Assembly: GCA_036478235.1 (NCBI GenBank)
Contig: JAZGDZ010000090.1
Coordinates: 1 to 31,183 of the forward strand
Origin: JACZWZ01 sp036478235
GTDB taxonomy: Bacteria > Actinomycetota > Acidimicrobiia > Spongiisociales > UBA11373
Reading direction: 5' to 3'
DNA length: 31,183 nt
Below are positions 13,594 through 22,175 of the stretch, piece after piece. Under the pieces are notes generated by a model. It had not been told where the DNA came from. It was given only the letters and a program-made list of their open reading frames with translations, and made no database searches. Every line of letters begins with the position of its first letter. The first letter of the stretch is position 1. Both the position numbers and the translations under genes were made by a program.

Positions 13594-14877
13594 CTATCGG
13601 CCGGTCGGATACTCCCGGGCGGGATACCCCGTGTAGATCTGACGGGGACGCCCGATACGCGTCTCGGGATCCTCGCTCATCTCCTTCCACTGGGCGATCC
13701 AGCCCGGAAGACGGCCGATGGCGAAGAGGACGGTGAACATTTTCCCGGGGAACCCCAGGGCCCGGTAGACGAGCCCGGCATAGAAGTCGACGTTGGGGTA
13801 CAGCTTGCGCTCCTCGAAGAATGGGTCGGCGAGCGCGGCCTCCTCGAGCTTGCGGGCGATGTCCAGCAACGGGTCGTCTCCGCCCATCCTCTCCATCACG
13901 TCGTGGGCGAAGCTCTTGAGGATTCGGGCCCTCGGGTCGTAGTTCTTGTAGACCCTGTGCCCGAAGCCCCACAGGCGGAAAGGATCATCCCGATCCTTGG
14001 CCTTCTCGATGTACTTGGCGTAGTCGCGCCCGTCCTCGTTGATCTGGTTCAGCATCTCGACCACCCGCTGGTTGGCACCGCCGTGCAGCGGGCCCCACAG
14101 GGCGCTCATGCCCGAGGCGACCGATGTGAACAGGTTCGCCCGGCTCGACCCGACCAGGCGCACCGTCGACGTCGAACAGTTCTGGCTGTGGTCGGCATGG
14201 AGGATGAGGAGCACGTCGAGCGCTCTGGCGACGACGGGATCTACCTCGTAGTCGTCCACCGGGAGGGCGAACATCATGTGGAGGAAGTTCTCGGCGTAGC
14301 CGAGCGCATTGCGGGGGTACACGTACGGCTGTCCGATCGACTTCTTGTACGCAAAGGCAGCGACCGTCGGCAGCTTGGCGACCAGCCGCAGGGCCGACTG
14401 CTCCACGGCGTAGGGGTCGGTCGGATTGTGGATGTCCGGATAGAAGGTCGCCATCGCGTTGGTGGCCGACGACAGGATCGCCATCGGATGGGCCCGCTTG
14501 GGGAAGGCGTCGAACAGCCGCTTCATCTCCTCGTTGAGGAGGGTGTGGCGGGTGATAGCCGCGGTGTAGTCGGCCAGCGCCTCGGGTGTCGGCAGCTCGC
14601 CGTGGAACAGTAAGTAGGCGACCTCGAGAAAGGTGGCGTGTTCGGCCAGGTCCTCGATCGCGTATCCGCGGTATCTGAGCTCGCCGGCCGCCCCGTCGAC
14701 GAACGACACGCTGGACCGGGTCGACGCCGTGTTTCCGAAGCCTTGGTCCAGGGTGATCATTCCGGTTTCGGCCCGTAGCTTGCTCACATCGATGCCCTCG
14801 TCCCCCTCGACCCCCTCGACGATCGGGAGCTCGATCTCGCCGCCGTCGTAGGTGAGTTTCGCCGTGCGTTGGCTCAT
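13594..14877 (-). CDS. gltA: Citrate synthase
   Basis: This 427-residue type II (GltA-like) citrate synthase condenses acetyl-CoA and oxaloacetate at the entry to the TCA cycle. The catalytic residues are in place: H265 in GPLHGGANQ, H307 in GFGHRVYKNYDPRA, and D364 in PNVDFYAGL. The substrate-binding HADHSQNCSTSTVR segment is at 227-240. The N-terminal beta domain (about 1-50, LTYDGGEIELPIVEG) and the length match hexameric, often NADH-sensitive family members. It is the middle gene of a reverse-strand operon: 17 bases after the EF-G-like gene and directly joined to the unknown gene at 12982. GGAAAGAAG lies upstream of the ATG. Confidence 0.96.
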   Translation of the reverse strand: MSQRTAKLTYDGGEIELPIVEGVEGDEGIDVSKLRAETGMITLDQGFGNTASTRSSVSFVDGAAGELRYRGYAIEDLAEHATFLEVAYLLFHGELPTPEALADYTAAITRHTLLNEEMKRLFDAFPKRAHPMAILSSATNAMATFYPDIHNPTDPYAVEQSALRLVAKLPTVAAFAYKKSIGQPYVYPRNALGYAENFLHMMFALPVDDYEVDPVVARALDVLLILHADHSQNCSTSTVRLVGSSRANLFTSVASGMSALWGPLHGGANQRVVEMLNQINEDGRDYAKYIEKAKDRDDPFRLWGFGHRVYKNYDPRARILKSFAHDVMERMGGDDPLLDIARKLEEAALADPFFEERKLYPNVDFYAGLVYRALGFPGKMFTVLFAIGRLPGWIAQWKEMSEDPETRIGRPRQIYTGYPAREYPTGR

Positions 14878-14894
14878 TGGGGTCTTCTTTCCGT

Positions 14895-16937
14895 CTAGTC
14901 GTCTTGCGCGTTGGCCGCCAAGATCACCTTTTGGGTCTCCTGAGGCGGTGCCTCTTCGTAGTGATCGATCTCCATTTCGAATGAACCCCGGCCGTGCGTG
15001 ATCGAGCGCAGATCAATCGAATACCGCTGTATCTCTGCAAGAGGAACCTCGGCGGTGACCAGCCGCATGCCGCCGTCGGAGTCCATGCCGAGGACCCTGC
15101 CTCGCTTGGAGTTCAGGTCTCCGATCACGTCGCCCATGAGGTCGTCGGGCACGCGCACCGTCACCTTCATGATCGGTTCGAGAAGCGCGCCCTTCAGCCC
15201 GGGCGCGGCCTGGCGCACCGCCATGATGCCCGCCATCTTGAACGACATCTCGTCGGAGTCCACCGAGTGATACTTGCCGTCGTAGACCGTCGCCTTGACG
15301 TCGACGACGGGATAGCCGGCCGTCAGACCGCGCTCCAGCGCCTCCCGGATCCCCTTGTTGACGGCCGGGATGTACTGGCGTGGGATCGAGCCCCCCTTGA
15401 TCTCGTCGATGAACTCGTAGCCGGCGCCCGGGGCATTCGGCTCAAACCTGACGTAGGCGACTCCGAACTGACCGCGGCCACCCGACTGCTTCTTGTGTTT
15501 GCCCTCGACGTCGGCCCTGCCCTTGATCGTCTCGCGATACGGGATCTTGGGGAGGGCGGTGTGGACTTCCACCCCGTGACGAGACGACAGGCGGGCAATG
15601 GCGACATCGAGGTGGGCGTCGCCGAGGCCCGACAAGACCGTCTCGTTGGTGGCGGAGTTGCGCTCGAACGTCAGGGTGGGATCGTCCTCCACCATCCTTG
15701 CCAAGGAGGTCGACAGCTTCTCCTCGTCGTGCTGCGTCTTGGGGAAGACGGCGTAAGACATCGCCGGTCGAGGCATGGCCATCGGTGTGATCGTGACCGC
15801 CGTTCCCGGCGAGACCAGGGTGTCGCCGGCGAGAGTGGTCTCGAGCTTGGCGACCGCAGCGATGTCGCCCTCTTCGACCCGCTTGAGATCCTCGTGCTCC
15901 TTGCCCCGCATGGCGAACACGTTGTGCATTCGCCCCTTGGCGCCGACCCGGCGGTTCTGCAGCTCGACGTCCAGGTCGATATCGCCGCGGAAGACCCGGA
16001 ACAGAGAGATTCGACCCACGTACGGGTCGGACATCGTCTTGAACACGTAGGCGACCACTCCTGAATCGGGGAAGTCGTCGCCTTCGGTGAGGGGCGGAGT
16101 GGGCCGTTCCGACGGCCGCGGCCCGTAGTCGACTATGAACTGGGCGAGGCGATCGACCCCGACCAGCTCGGTGGCCGATCCACACAGAACCGGGAAGGCC
16201 GTTCCGGCCACCATTCCGGCGTGCATGCCGGCGATGAGCTGATCGCCGGACGGCTCCTCGCCCTCGAAGTACCGTTCGAGCATCTCGTCGTCTGTCTCGA
16301 CCACGGCTTCGACGAGAGCTGTGTGCAGGGCGTCGACCTCGGATTCGACAGAATCGGGTAGCTCCCCTTCGGCTGCCATCGGCCCCCCGGAGTAGATGTA
16401 GGCCTTGCCGCCGACGAGGTTGGCCAGGCCGCTCAGGTCGGATTCCGCCCCAATGGGCACCTGGAGCGGGGCGATCGCCGTACCGAAGATCTCCTTCATC
16501 TGTTCGAGCGTTCGGTTGAAAGAGGAGCGCTCCCTATCGAGCTTGTTCACGAAGACGGCACGGGCGATGCCCTCGTCAGTGGCTATTCGCCAGGCGGCTT
16601 CGGTCTGGACCTCCACGCCGTCCACGCCGGACACGACGAACAGCGCAAGGTCCGCGGCCCGCAGCGCGGTTCTCATCTCGCCGGTGAAGTCGCTGAGGCC
16701 TGGGGTGTCGATGATGTTGATCTTGTGGCCGTTCCACTGAAACGGCGCCATGGCGAGGCTCACCGACGAGCCACGCGCGATCTCTTCGGGCTCGAAGTCG
16801 GTGACGGTGTTTCCGTCCTCCATGCTGCCGGCTCGAGTCGTGACACCTGAGGTGAAGAGCAGCGCCTCAGCGAGAGCCGTCTTGCCGCTCCCGCTATGGC
16901 CCACGAGGACCACGTTCCGAATGTGTTCCGAGCCCAT
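14895..16937 (-). CDS. Elongation factor G-like protein (EF-G2/FusA2 type)
   Basis: The 680-residue translational GTPase has the P-loop GHSGSGKT (13-20), G3 DTPGLSDF (77-84) and G4 NKLD (131-134), then EF-G domains II to V, with GRGQFGVAYVRFEP in domain IV and VRVPDDLMGDVIGDLNSKRG in domain V. The G3 motif has Leu where true EF-G has the catalytic His (DTPGH), and the effector region is unlike EF-G. This marks the EF-G2/FusA2 paralogue group, whose job is not settled; some members bind ribosomes without normal translocation activity. The start ATG is preceded by GGAGG. It heads the operon with gltA, an unusual partner. Confidence 0.88.
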   Translation of the reverse strand: MGSEHIRNVVLVGHSGSGKTALAEALLFTSGVTTRAGSMEDGNTVTDFEPEEIARGSSVSLAMAPFQWNGHKINIIDTPGLSDFTGEMRTALRAADLALFVVSGVDGVEVQTEAAWRIATDEGIARAVFVNKLDRERSSFNRTLEQMKEIFGTAIAPLQVPIGAESDLSGLANLVGGKAYIYSGGPMAAEGELPDSVESEVDALHTALVEAVVETDDEMLERYFEGEEPSGDQLIAGMHAGMVAGTAFPVLCGSATELVGVDRLAQFIVDYGPRPSERPTPPLTEGDDFPDSGVVAYVFKTMSDPYVGRISLFRVFRGDIDLDVELQNRRVGAKGRMHNVFAMRGKEHEDLKRVEEGDIAAVAKLETTLAGDTLVSPGTAVTITPMAMPRPAMSYAVFPKTQHDEEKLSTSLARMVEDDPTLTFERNSATNETVLSGLGDAHLDVAIARLSSRHGVEVHTALPKIPYRETIKGRADVEGKHKKQSGGRGQFGVAYVRFEPNAPGAGYEFIDEIKGGSIPRQYIPAVNKGIREALERGLTAGYPVVDVKATVYDGKYHSVDSDEMSFKMAGIMAVRQAAPGLKGALLEPIMKVTVRVPDDLMGDVIGDLNSKRGRVLGMDSDGGMRLVTAEVPLAEIQRYSIDLRSITHGRGSFEMEIDHYEEAPPQETQKVILAANAQDD

Positions 16938-17020
16938 CAGACCTCCGGTTCGGGGCCGCCGAGTCTAGTGAGCGGGGAGAGGCCTAAAACCGTGTGGTAG
17001 CTTGAATTCTCCCAGATCAC

Positions 17021-17614
17021 ATGCTTGATATGAGAGCCCGCAAACGGGTGTCCAAAGTCGCCGACCCGATCGCTCGCGCGGTCGCCAAGCTCGGTCTCCG
17101 GCCGATCGCGATCACGCTGATCGGTTTCACGCTCGCGGTGGTCGGGGCAGTGTTCATCGCGCTCGGCTATCTGGCAGTGGGAGCAGCCGCACTCGGGTTC
17201 GGCGCCCTGCTCGACATCCTCGACGGTGTGCTGGCTCGCCTCACCGGGACGGAGTCACGCCGCGGAGCCCTGCTCGACACGTTCACCGACCGGCTGGGTG
17301 AGGTGGCGGCGTGGACGGGCCTGGCGTACTTCCTCGGAAACAAGGCGGAGGCGACGCTGGTCACCCTGTCGCTCATCGCCGCCTGTGGGTCGCTCCTGGT
17401 TCCGTTCCTGCGGTCCAAGGCCGCAGAGCTGGGAGTCGAAGGCGGCGGCGGCCTCATGGGTCGCGCCGAGCGGCTCATCGTGTTCGGGTTGGGAGTCGGG
17501 CTCGAAGACCTGGGGCTCCACACCCTGGAGCCGACGATCTGGATCCTCGCCATCCTCGTGTGGCTGACCGTGCTGCAGCGGTTTGTCCGCACCTGGAAGC
17601 AACTCGGCGAGTGA
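17021..17614 (+). CDS. CDP-alcohol phosphatidyltransferase (phosphatidylinositol-phosphate synthase type)
   Basis: This 197-residue membrane enzyme joins a CDP-diacylglycerol lipid to an alcohol. The family signature is perfect: D-x2-D-G-x2-A-R-x8-G-x3-D-x3-D, in DILDGVLARLTGTESRRG followed by ALLDTFTD (about residues 65-90). It has about six hydrophobic spans. Position directly before a PatA-like acyltransferase and a PimA-like mannosyltransferase, as in the mycobacterial PIM cluster, argues for the inositol-phosphate branch (PgsA1 type) rather than glycerol-phosphate, but motif alone does not decide. Start chosen at ATG 17021; ATG 17030 is equally possible and neither has a clear ribosome binding site. 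The end overlaps the next gene by GTGA. Confidence 0.88.
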   Translation: MLDMRARKRVSKVADPIARAVAKLGLRPIAITLIGFTLAVVGAVFIALGYLAVGAAALGFGALLDILDGVLARLTGTESRRGALLDTFTDRLGEVAAWTGLAYFLGNKAEATLVTLSLIAACGSLLVPFLRSKAAELGVEGGGGLMGRAERLIVFGLGVGLEDLGLHTLEPTIWILAILVWLTVLQRFVRTWKQLGE

Positions 17615-18489
17615 AGGGCCTCGCCGGCTACGTCGGATACCGACTCTTTTCGGGGCTGTTCGGCCTGCTACCCGAACCGGTCGTGCGCCGCATCGGCTAC
17701 GGGCTCGGCTGGGCGAGCTCGTTCGTGGCTCGCAAGCGCTTCCCGATGGCGGTCCGCCATCAGCGGCGGGTTCAGGGCGAGGGGGTGGACGCACGCCGAG
17801 CGGCGCGCAAGGTGTTCGGCTTCTACGGCCGGTATTGGGCAGAGACCTTCTGGGTGAGGCCGCGGCGCCGTGCCGGGATCCTCGTCCGCACCCACGTGGA
17901 AGGGATCGAGCGTCTCCACGCAGCAGTCGCCCGCGGCCGGGGAGTGATCCTGGCACTTCCTCACGTCGGCAACTGGGAGGTGGCCGGGCTGCGGGCATCG
18001 GACGAGGACATCCGCGTCCTGGCCGTCGCCGAGGAACTCGGCAACGAGCGCATCGTCCAGTGGTTCATCGATCAGCGCAACATGATGGAGATCGACATCG
18101 TGATCGCTCGCAAGGGCTCGCGCGTCACCCGGCAGCTGCTCAAACGGCTCGGCGAGGGTGGTGTGGTAGCGCTTGTGTGCGACCGCGACATCAAAGGGGC
18201 CGGCGTCGAGGTGGAGTTCTTCGGCGAGCGGACCACGCTGCCCGCGGGGCCAGCAGCACTGGCCGACCGCACCGGAGCCGTCATTTTGCCCGTCGGAACC
18301 TTCTTCGGGCCCGGAGCTCGCTACGACTTCGAGGTGAGGGCCCCACTGCCGGTCTCTCCCGGCCCCGACTCCGAGGCCCGGGTCCAGGCCACGACGCAGG
18401 CGCTGGCGGCGGTGCTGGAGGACATCGTTTCGCGGCGGCCCGAGCAATGGCACCTCGTCCAGCCCAACTGGCCCAGTGACGCGGCATGA
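17611..18489 (+). CDS. LpxL/HtrB-family lipid acyltransferase (PatA-like)
   Basis: The 292-residue protein starts at GTG 17611, overlapping the phosphatidyltransferase stop (GTGA). It belongs to the LpxL-type acyltransferase family; the catalytic H-x4-E motif is in LPHVGNWE (about residues 116-121). A hydrophobic N-terminus anchors it at the membrane. In actinobacteria the homologue PatA (Rv2611c type) acylates the mannose of phosphatidylinositol mannosides. Flanking genes (CDP-alcohol transferase before, glycosyltransferase after, both with 4-nt overlaps) fit that role. The frame extends 300 bases upstream through the previous gene, which is a shadow and not used. Confidence 0.88.
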   Translation: MKGLAGYVGYRLFSGLFGLLPEPVVRRIGYGLGWASSFVARKRFPMAVRHQRRVQGEGVDARRAARKVFGFYGRYWAETFWVRPRRRAGILVRTHVEGIERLHAAVARGRGVILALPHVGNWEVAGLRASDEDIRVLAVAEELGNERIVQWFIDQRNMMEIDIVIARKGSRVTRQLLKRLGEGGVVALVCDRDIKGAGVEVEFFGERTTLPAGPAALADRTGAVILPVGTFFGPGARYDFEVRAPLPVSPGPDSEARVQATTQALAAVLEDIVSRRPEQWHLVQPNWPSDAA

Positions 18490-19529
18490 GGGTCGCAGTC
18501 GTCTGTCCGTACGCCTTTGACGTCCACGGCGGAGTCCAGGATCAGGTGGCCCGCATCGTCGGGTGGCTGCGCGATGCGGGCCACGAAAGCTGGGCGGTGG
18601 CTCCGGGATCGGGTGGACCGGAGGGAACCCGGCACGTCGGAGGCTTCGCCTTGGTGCCGGCCAACCGATCTCGGGCTCCGATCTCACTCGATCCGCGCGT
18701 CGTGCGACGCGTCTCTCGAGCGGTGGAGGACGCCGACGTTGTTCATATCCACGAGCCGTTCATGCCTCTGGTCTCGCTCGGCGCCGTGTTCGCCGATACG
18801 CCGCCCACCGTGGGCACCTTCCACGCCGATCCCGGGGCTGCGGCGCGGCGGCTGTACCGCACTGCGGCCGCGCTGTTGCGGCGAATAGCGGCGCGGCTCG
18901 ACGTCGTGACCGCGGTGAGCGAGGTTGCGGCCGCAGCGCTGGGGAAGATCGCATCTCCGCGGCTCGTCCCCAACGGAGTCGATCTCGACGACTTCCGATC
19001 GATCGACGTGGAACGCATGACCGACAGGGTGGTGTTCGTGGGTCGCGACGACCCCCGCAAGGGAGTGAACGTCCTGCTCGAGGCGTGGCCGAAGGTGGCC
19101 GCCCGGCATCCGGGTGCATCGCTGCACGTCGTGGGTCTCGACCGACTCCCAGGCACACCCGGGGTGGTCTTCGTGGGCCCGGTGGGCGACGAAGTCAAGA
19201 GGGCCGAGCTGGGAGCCGCCTCGGTCCTGGCGGCTCCCAATCTCGGTGGCGAGAGTTTCGGGATCGTGGTGCTGGAGGGTATGGCGGCGGGGTGCGCCAT
19301 CGTCGCCAGCGACCTGCCGGCCTTTCGCGCCGTGGCCGAGGACGCGGCGAGTTACGTCGAGCCGGGAGACGCCTTGGAGTTGGCCGCGGCACTCTCCGCG
19401 GTGCTGGCGTCGCCGGATCGGGTTCGGTCGATGAAAGAGGCCGGGAGGGAGCGGTCGGCGAGTTTCGGGCGCGAAGAAGTGCTCGCCGGATACCTCGAGG
19501 CCTATGAGATGGCAATGAACAGGGCCTGA
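18486..19529 (+). CDS. GT4-family glycosyltransferase (PimA-like)
   Basis: This 347-residue GT-B fold protein begins VAVVCPYAFDVHGGVQDQV, the typical N-terminal nucleotide-sugar transferase start of PimA/PimC-type enzymes, with VHIHEPFMPL (about 81-90) and the C-terminal ESFGIVVLEGMAAG donor-site motif (E-x7-E). It should transfer mannose from GDP-mannose to phosphatidylinositol at the inner face of the membrane if the PIM assignment is right. It overlaps the acyltransferase stop by ATGA, making a three-gene unit. The last step of the unit is followed by the palindromic repeat region. Confidence 0.88.
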   Translation: MRVAVVCPYAFDVHGGVQDQVARIVGWLRDAGHESWAVAPGSGGPEGTRHVGGFALVPANRSRAPISLDPRVVRRVSRAVEDADVVHIHEPFMPLVSLGAVFADTPPTVGTFHADPGAAARRLYRTAAALLRRIAARLDVVTAVSEVAAAALGKIASPRLVPNGVDLDDFRSIDVERMTDRVVFVGRDDPRKGVNVLLEAWPKVAARHPGASLHVVGLDRLPGTPGVVFVGPVGDEVKRAELGAASVLAAPNLGGESFGIVVLEGMAAGCAIVASDLPAFRAVAEDAASYVEPGDALELAAALSAVLASPDRVRSMKEAGRERSASFGREEVLAGYLEAYEMAMNRA

Positions 19530-19531
19530 CA

Positions 19532-19760
19532 GGAGGAGAGGTCGCGCCGATAGGCGCGGACTCGGCGGCCTGGGGCTGGGGCCCCCGGGCCGCATAGCGA
19601 TGAGCCGTAAGGCGAAGAGCCATAAGCACAGAGGTCGCGCCGCAAGGCGCGGGCTCGGCGGGCCTGGGCCCCCGGGCCGTAGGACACTGCGCCGCCCGCA
19701 GGGCGGCACCACCATGCCGGAGCCAAACCCGCGATGAGCCGTACGGCGAAGAGCAAAAGA
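19532..19760. repeat. Mosaic palindromic intergenic repeat, copy 2 (inverted, partly duplicated)
   Basis: Read on the reverse strand this stretch follows the same block order as copy 1: a GGTGCCGCCCTGCGGGCGGC hairpin (about 19690-19710), then GGCCCGGGGGCCC and CGCCGAGCCCGCGCC ending in GGCGCGACCTCT. The last two blocks occur twice (about 19541-19595 and 19634-19680), separated by CTCTTCGCCTTACGGCTCATCGC-like sequence, which also occurs at the right end. It separates the glycosyltransferase gene from pdxS. No gene is seen in it. Confidence 0.68.
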
Positions 19761-19767
19761 CATCACC

Positions 19768-19788
19768 CGATACAATCGGGCTGTATCG
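19768..19788 (+). promoter_or_regulatory. pdxS promoter -10 inside an operator-like inverted repeat
   Basis: TACAAT (19771-19776) is a good -10 box about 28 bases before pdxS. It lies within a perfect 7-bp inverted repeat: CGATACA (19768-19774) and TGTATCG (19782-19788), spaced by 7 bp. A repressor binding the repeat would cover the -10 and the transcription start. No convincing -35 box is found, and the regulator is not in the window. Confidence 0.45.
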
Positions 19789-19803
19789 CACGAAGGAGCG
19801 AAA

Positions 19804-20685
19804 GTGGACAAGGGCACCGATCGCGTCAAGCGCGGTCTCGCCGAGATGTTCAAGGGCGGCGTCATCATGGATGTGACGAACGCCGAGCAGGCGAAGATCG
19901 CCGAGGAGGCCGGCGCGGTCTCGGTCATGGCCCTCGAGCGGGTGCCGGCCGACATACGGCGCGACGGCGGTGTGGCCCGGATGGCGGACCCGACGAAGGT
20001 CGTGGAGATCATTGCGGCGGTCACGATCCCGGTCATGGCGAAGGCCCGCATCGGGCACTTCGTCGAAGCCCAGGTGTTGGGGTCCCTCGGCGTCGACTAC
20101 ATCGACGAGTCCGAGGTTCTCACTCCGGCAGACGAGGAGTATCACATCGACAAGTGGCAGTTCACGGTCCCGTTCGTGTGCGGGGCACGCAACGTCGGCG
20201 AGGCGCTGCGCCGCATCGGTGAGGGGGCGGCGATGATCCGCACCAAGGGCGAGCCGGGAACCGGCAACGTCGTCGAGGCCGTTCGCCACATGAGGGCGAT
20301 GAACGACGGAATAAGGCGTCTCCAAGTGCTCGACGAGGAGCAGCTGATGTCTGAAGCCAGGGATCTGGGGGCTCCCTACGACCTGGTGCGAGAGGTTGCC
20401 GAGACCGGCAGACTTCCGGTGGTCAACTTTGCCGCCGGCGGCATCGCTACACCGGCTGACGCGGCGCTGATGATGCAGCTTGGTTGTGACGGCGTATTCG
20501 TCGGATCCGGAGTCTTCAAGTCTGGTGATCCGGCGCAGCGGGCGCGGGCCATTGTCGAGGCCGTCACCTACTTCGAGGATCCGGAGATGGTGGCCAAGGT
20601 GTCGCGTGGCCTCGGAGAGGCGATGGTCGGCATCGAGATCGACAAGCTCCTCGACGAAGACCGGATGCAAGAACGGGGCTGGTGA
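19804..20685 (+). CDS. pdxS: Pyridoxal 5'-phosphate synthase, PdxS subunit
   Basis: This 293-residue (beta/alpha)8 enzyme makes pyridoxal 5'-phosphate from ribose 5-phosphate, glyceraldehyde 3-phosphate and ammonia. It is highly conserved here: KRGLAEMFKGGVIMDVTNAE near the start, ALERVPADIRRDGGVARMADP (about 39-59), the catalytic lysine region IPVMAKARIGHFVEAQ with K80 in AKARIGH, EGAAMIRTKGEPGTGNVVEA around 139-158, and VGSGVFKSGDP. Start GTG 19804 has AAGGAG upstream. The stop overlaps the pdxT start (TGATG), the usual pairing because PdxT feeds ammonia to PdxS. Confidence 0.97.
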   Translation: MDKGTDRVKRGLAEMFKGGVIMDVTNAEQAKIAEEAGAVSVMALERVPADIRRDGGVARMADPTKVVEIIAAVTIPVMAKARIGHFVEAQVLGSLGVDYIDESEVLTPADEEYHIDKWQFTVPFVCGARNVGEALRRIGEGAAMIRTKGEPGTGNVVEAVRHMRAMNDGIRRLQVLDEEQLMSEARDLGAPYDLVREVAETGRLPVVNFAAGGIATPADAALMMQLGCDGVFVGSGVFKSGDPAQRARAIVEAVTYFEDPEMVAKVSRGLGEAMVGIEIDKLLDEDRMQERGW

Positions 20686-21263
20686 TGTCGGCTCGGGTAG
20701 GAGTGCTGGCTCTCCAGGGTGATTTCCGTGAGCACGCCGCCGCCGTGGAGCGTCTCGGTGCCACCGCGGTTCTGGTGCGCCGTCCCGACGACCTTGCCGG
20801 CATCGACGCCCTCGTGATACCGGGTGGTGAGTCGACCGCGATCGGCAAGCTGGCCGACTGGCACGGGCTGGTCGATCCGCTGCGGGCCGCGATCCACGGC
20901 GGACTCCCCACGCTGGGAACCTGCGCCGGCATGATCTTTCTGGCCGGTGCCACGGCTGCGGGAACGGATCAAGTGCAGCTCGGCGTCCTCGACGTCGTAG
21001 TCCGTCGCAACGCCTTCGGCAGGCAGGTCGATTCGTTCGAAGCGGAGATCGAGGTCGATGGCCTGGATTCGCCGGTGCAGGGGGTCTTTATCAGGGCGCC
21101 GTGGATCGAGAAGGTGGGCGACGGCGTAGAGGTGCTGGCCGAAGTGCAGGGTCACCCGGTCGTCGTGCGCCAGGGGTCGATGGTGGCGACGAGCTTCCAT
21201 CCGGAACTCACCGGTGACGGACGGCTCCATGAGCTCCTGCTCGACATGGTCGAGGAGGACTGA
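20685..21263 (+). CDS. pdxT: Pyridoxal 5'-phosphate synthase, glutaminase subunit PdxT
   Basis: The 192-residue class I glutaminase hydrolyses glutamine and channels ammonia to PdxS. The triad is present: C80 in GTCAGMIFL, H172 and E174 in SFHPELT. The conserved PGGESTAIGKL is at 46-56 and GVLALQGDFREH at the N-terminus. The ATG at 20685 gives a 1-base overlap with the pdxS stop; a GTG one codon earlier is possible. The stop overlaps the yebC start by one base. Confidence 0.96.
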   Translation: MSARVGVLALQGDFREHAAAVERLGATAVLVRRPDDLAGIDALVIPGGESTAIGKLADWHGLVDPLRAAIHGGLPTLGTCAGMIFLAGATAAGTDQVQLGVLDVVVRRNAFGRQVDSFEAEIEVDGLDSPVQGVFIRAPWIEKVGDGVEVLAEVQGHPVVVRQGSMVATSFHPELTGDGRLHELLLDMVEED

Positions 21264-22003
21264 TGTCCGGCCACTCGAAATGGTCCACGATCAAACACAA
21301 GAAGGCCGCCAAGGACGCCAGGCGAGGCAAGCTGTTCGCCAAGCTGGCGCGCGCCATCGAGGTGGCGGCCGGCGACGGCGGCGGCGACGTGACCATGAAC
21401 GCGGTCCTGGCGCTGGCGGTGCAGAAGGGCAAAGAGGCTTCCATGCCCAACGACAGCATCGAGCGGGCCATCAAGCGTGGCACCGGCGACATCGAAGGCG
21501 CCGATTACGTCGAGATCTGGTATGAGGGTTACGCCCCGGGAGGGGTCGCCCTCTACGTGCTGGCGCTCACCGACAACCGGAATCGGGCGGCGTCCGACAT
21601 CCGCACGGCGTTCACGCGCAACGCGGGCAGTCTCGGCGAGCCGGGATCGGTCGCCTACCTCTTCGAGCAGAAGGGGTACGTGCTCGCCTCCGGAGACGAG
21701 GACGAGGTGATGCTGGTTGCCCTCGAGGCCGGGGCCGAGGACGTGCGGGTCTCCGGCGAGCAGTTCGAGGTGATCAGCAAGGCCAGCGACTTCATGGCGG
21801 TGCGCGATGCGATGGCGGTGGCCGGGATCGAGATGGCGACTGCCGAGGTCACCCAGCTTCCCTCCACCACGGTGACGCTCGGCGAAGAAACCGCCCGCCG
21901 GGTGCTTCGCCTGGTCGACGCCCTCGAGGATCTGGATGATGTCCAGTCGGTGTACGCCAACTTCGACATCAGCGACGAGGTGCTGGAGGCGGTGGCCGGC
22001 TGA
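21263..22003 (+). CDS. yebC: YebC/PmpR family protein
   Basis: This 246-residue protein belongs to the YebC family, known as DNA-binding regulators in some bacteria and, in others, as ribosome-associated factors that help translate proline-rich stretches. The N-terminus MSGHSKWSTIKHKKAAKDARRG is nearly invariant in the family. Further hallmarks are MPNDSIERAIKRGTG (about 73-87), YEGYAPGGVALYVLALTDNRNR (about 93-114) and NAGSLGEPGSVAYLF. Which role applies here cannot be told from sequence. It is fused by a one-base overlap to pdxT and, as in other actinobacteria, precedes ruvC. Confidence 0.95.
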   Translation: MSGHSKWSTIKHKKAAKDARRGKLFAKLARAIEVAAGDGGGDVTMNAVLALAVQKGKEASMPNDSIERAIKRGTGDIEGADYVEIWYEGYAPGGVALYVLALTDNRNRAASDIRTAFTRNAGSLGEPGSVAYLFEQKGYVLASGDEDEVMLVALEAGAEDVRVSGEQFEVISKASDFMAVRDAMAVAGIEMATAEVTQLPSTTVTLGEETARRVLRLVDALEDLDDVQSVYANFDISDEVLEAVAG

Positions 22004-22008
22004 GCCGA

Positions 22009-22175
22009 GTCTCCAGCCTCCAGTCTCAGGTCAGATCTCAGAATGAGATCCTCTTCGATGTCTGATGTCTGATGTCTGATGTCTGATGTCCGATGTCTGA
22101 TGTCCGATGTCCGATGTCCGATGTCCGATGTCCGATGTCCGATGTCTGATGTCCGATGTCCGATGTCCGATGTCT
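22009..22175. repeat. Composite repeat: CTCCAG heptads, GATCTC hairpin and 17 GATGTCY heptads
   Basis: After yebC come TCTCCAG/CCTCCAG heptads (about 22010-22026), then the hairpin GATCTC (22034-22039), loop AGAAT, GAGATC (22045-22050), a CTCTTC link, and 17 unbroken heptads GATGTCT or GATGTCC from 22057 to 22175. The hairpin, link and first heptads recur at 28189-28275 in the same direction and at 24333-24378 reversed. The array ends in TTGACA, which resembles a -35 box, 45 bases before ruvC. There are no spacers and no coding sense. Confidence 0.92.

Noticed and set aside
18684..20670. Long reverse frames across the glycosyltransferase gene, the repeat and pdxS
   Set aside because: They pass through palindromic repeat sequence and mirror two conserved genes; GC-driven shadows.
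22057..22175. GATGTCY array as a CRISPR array
   Set aside because: The unit is 7 bp, directly tandem, with no spacers and no cas genes.
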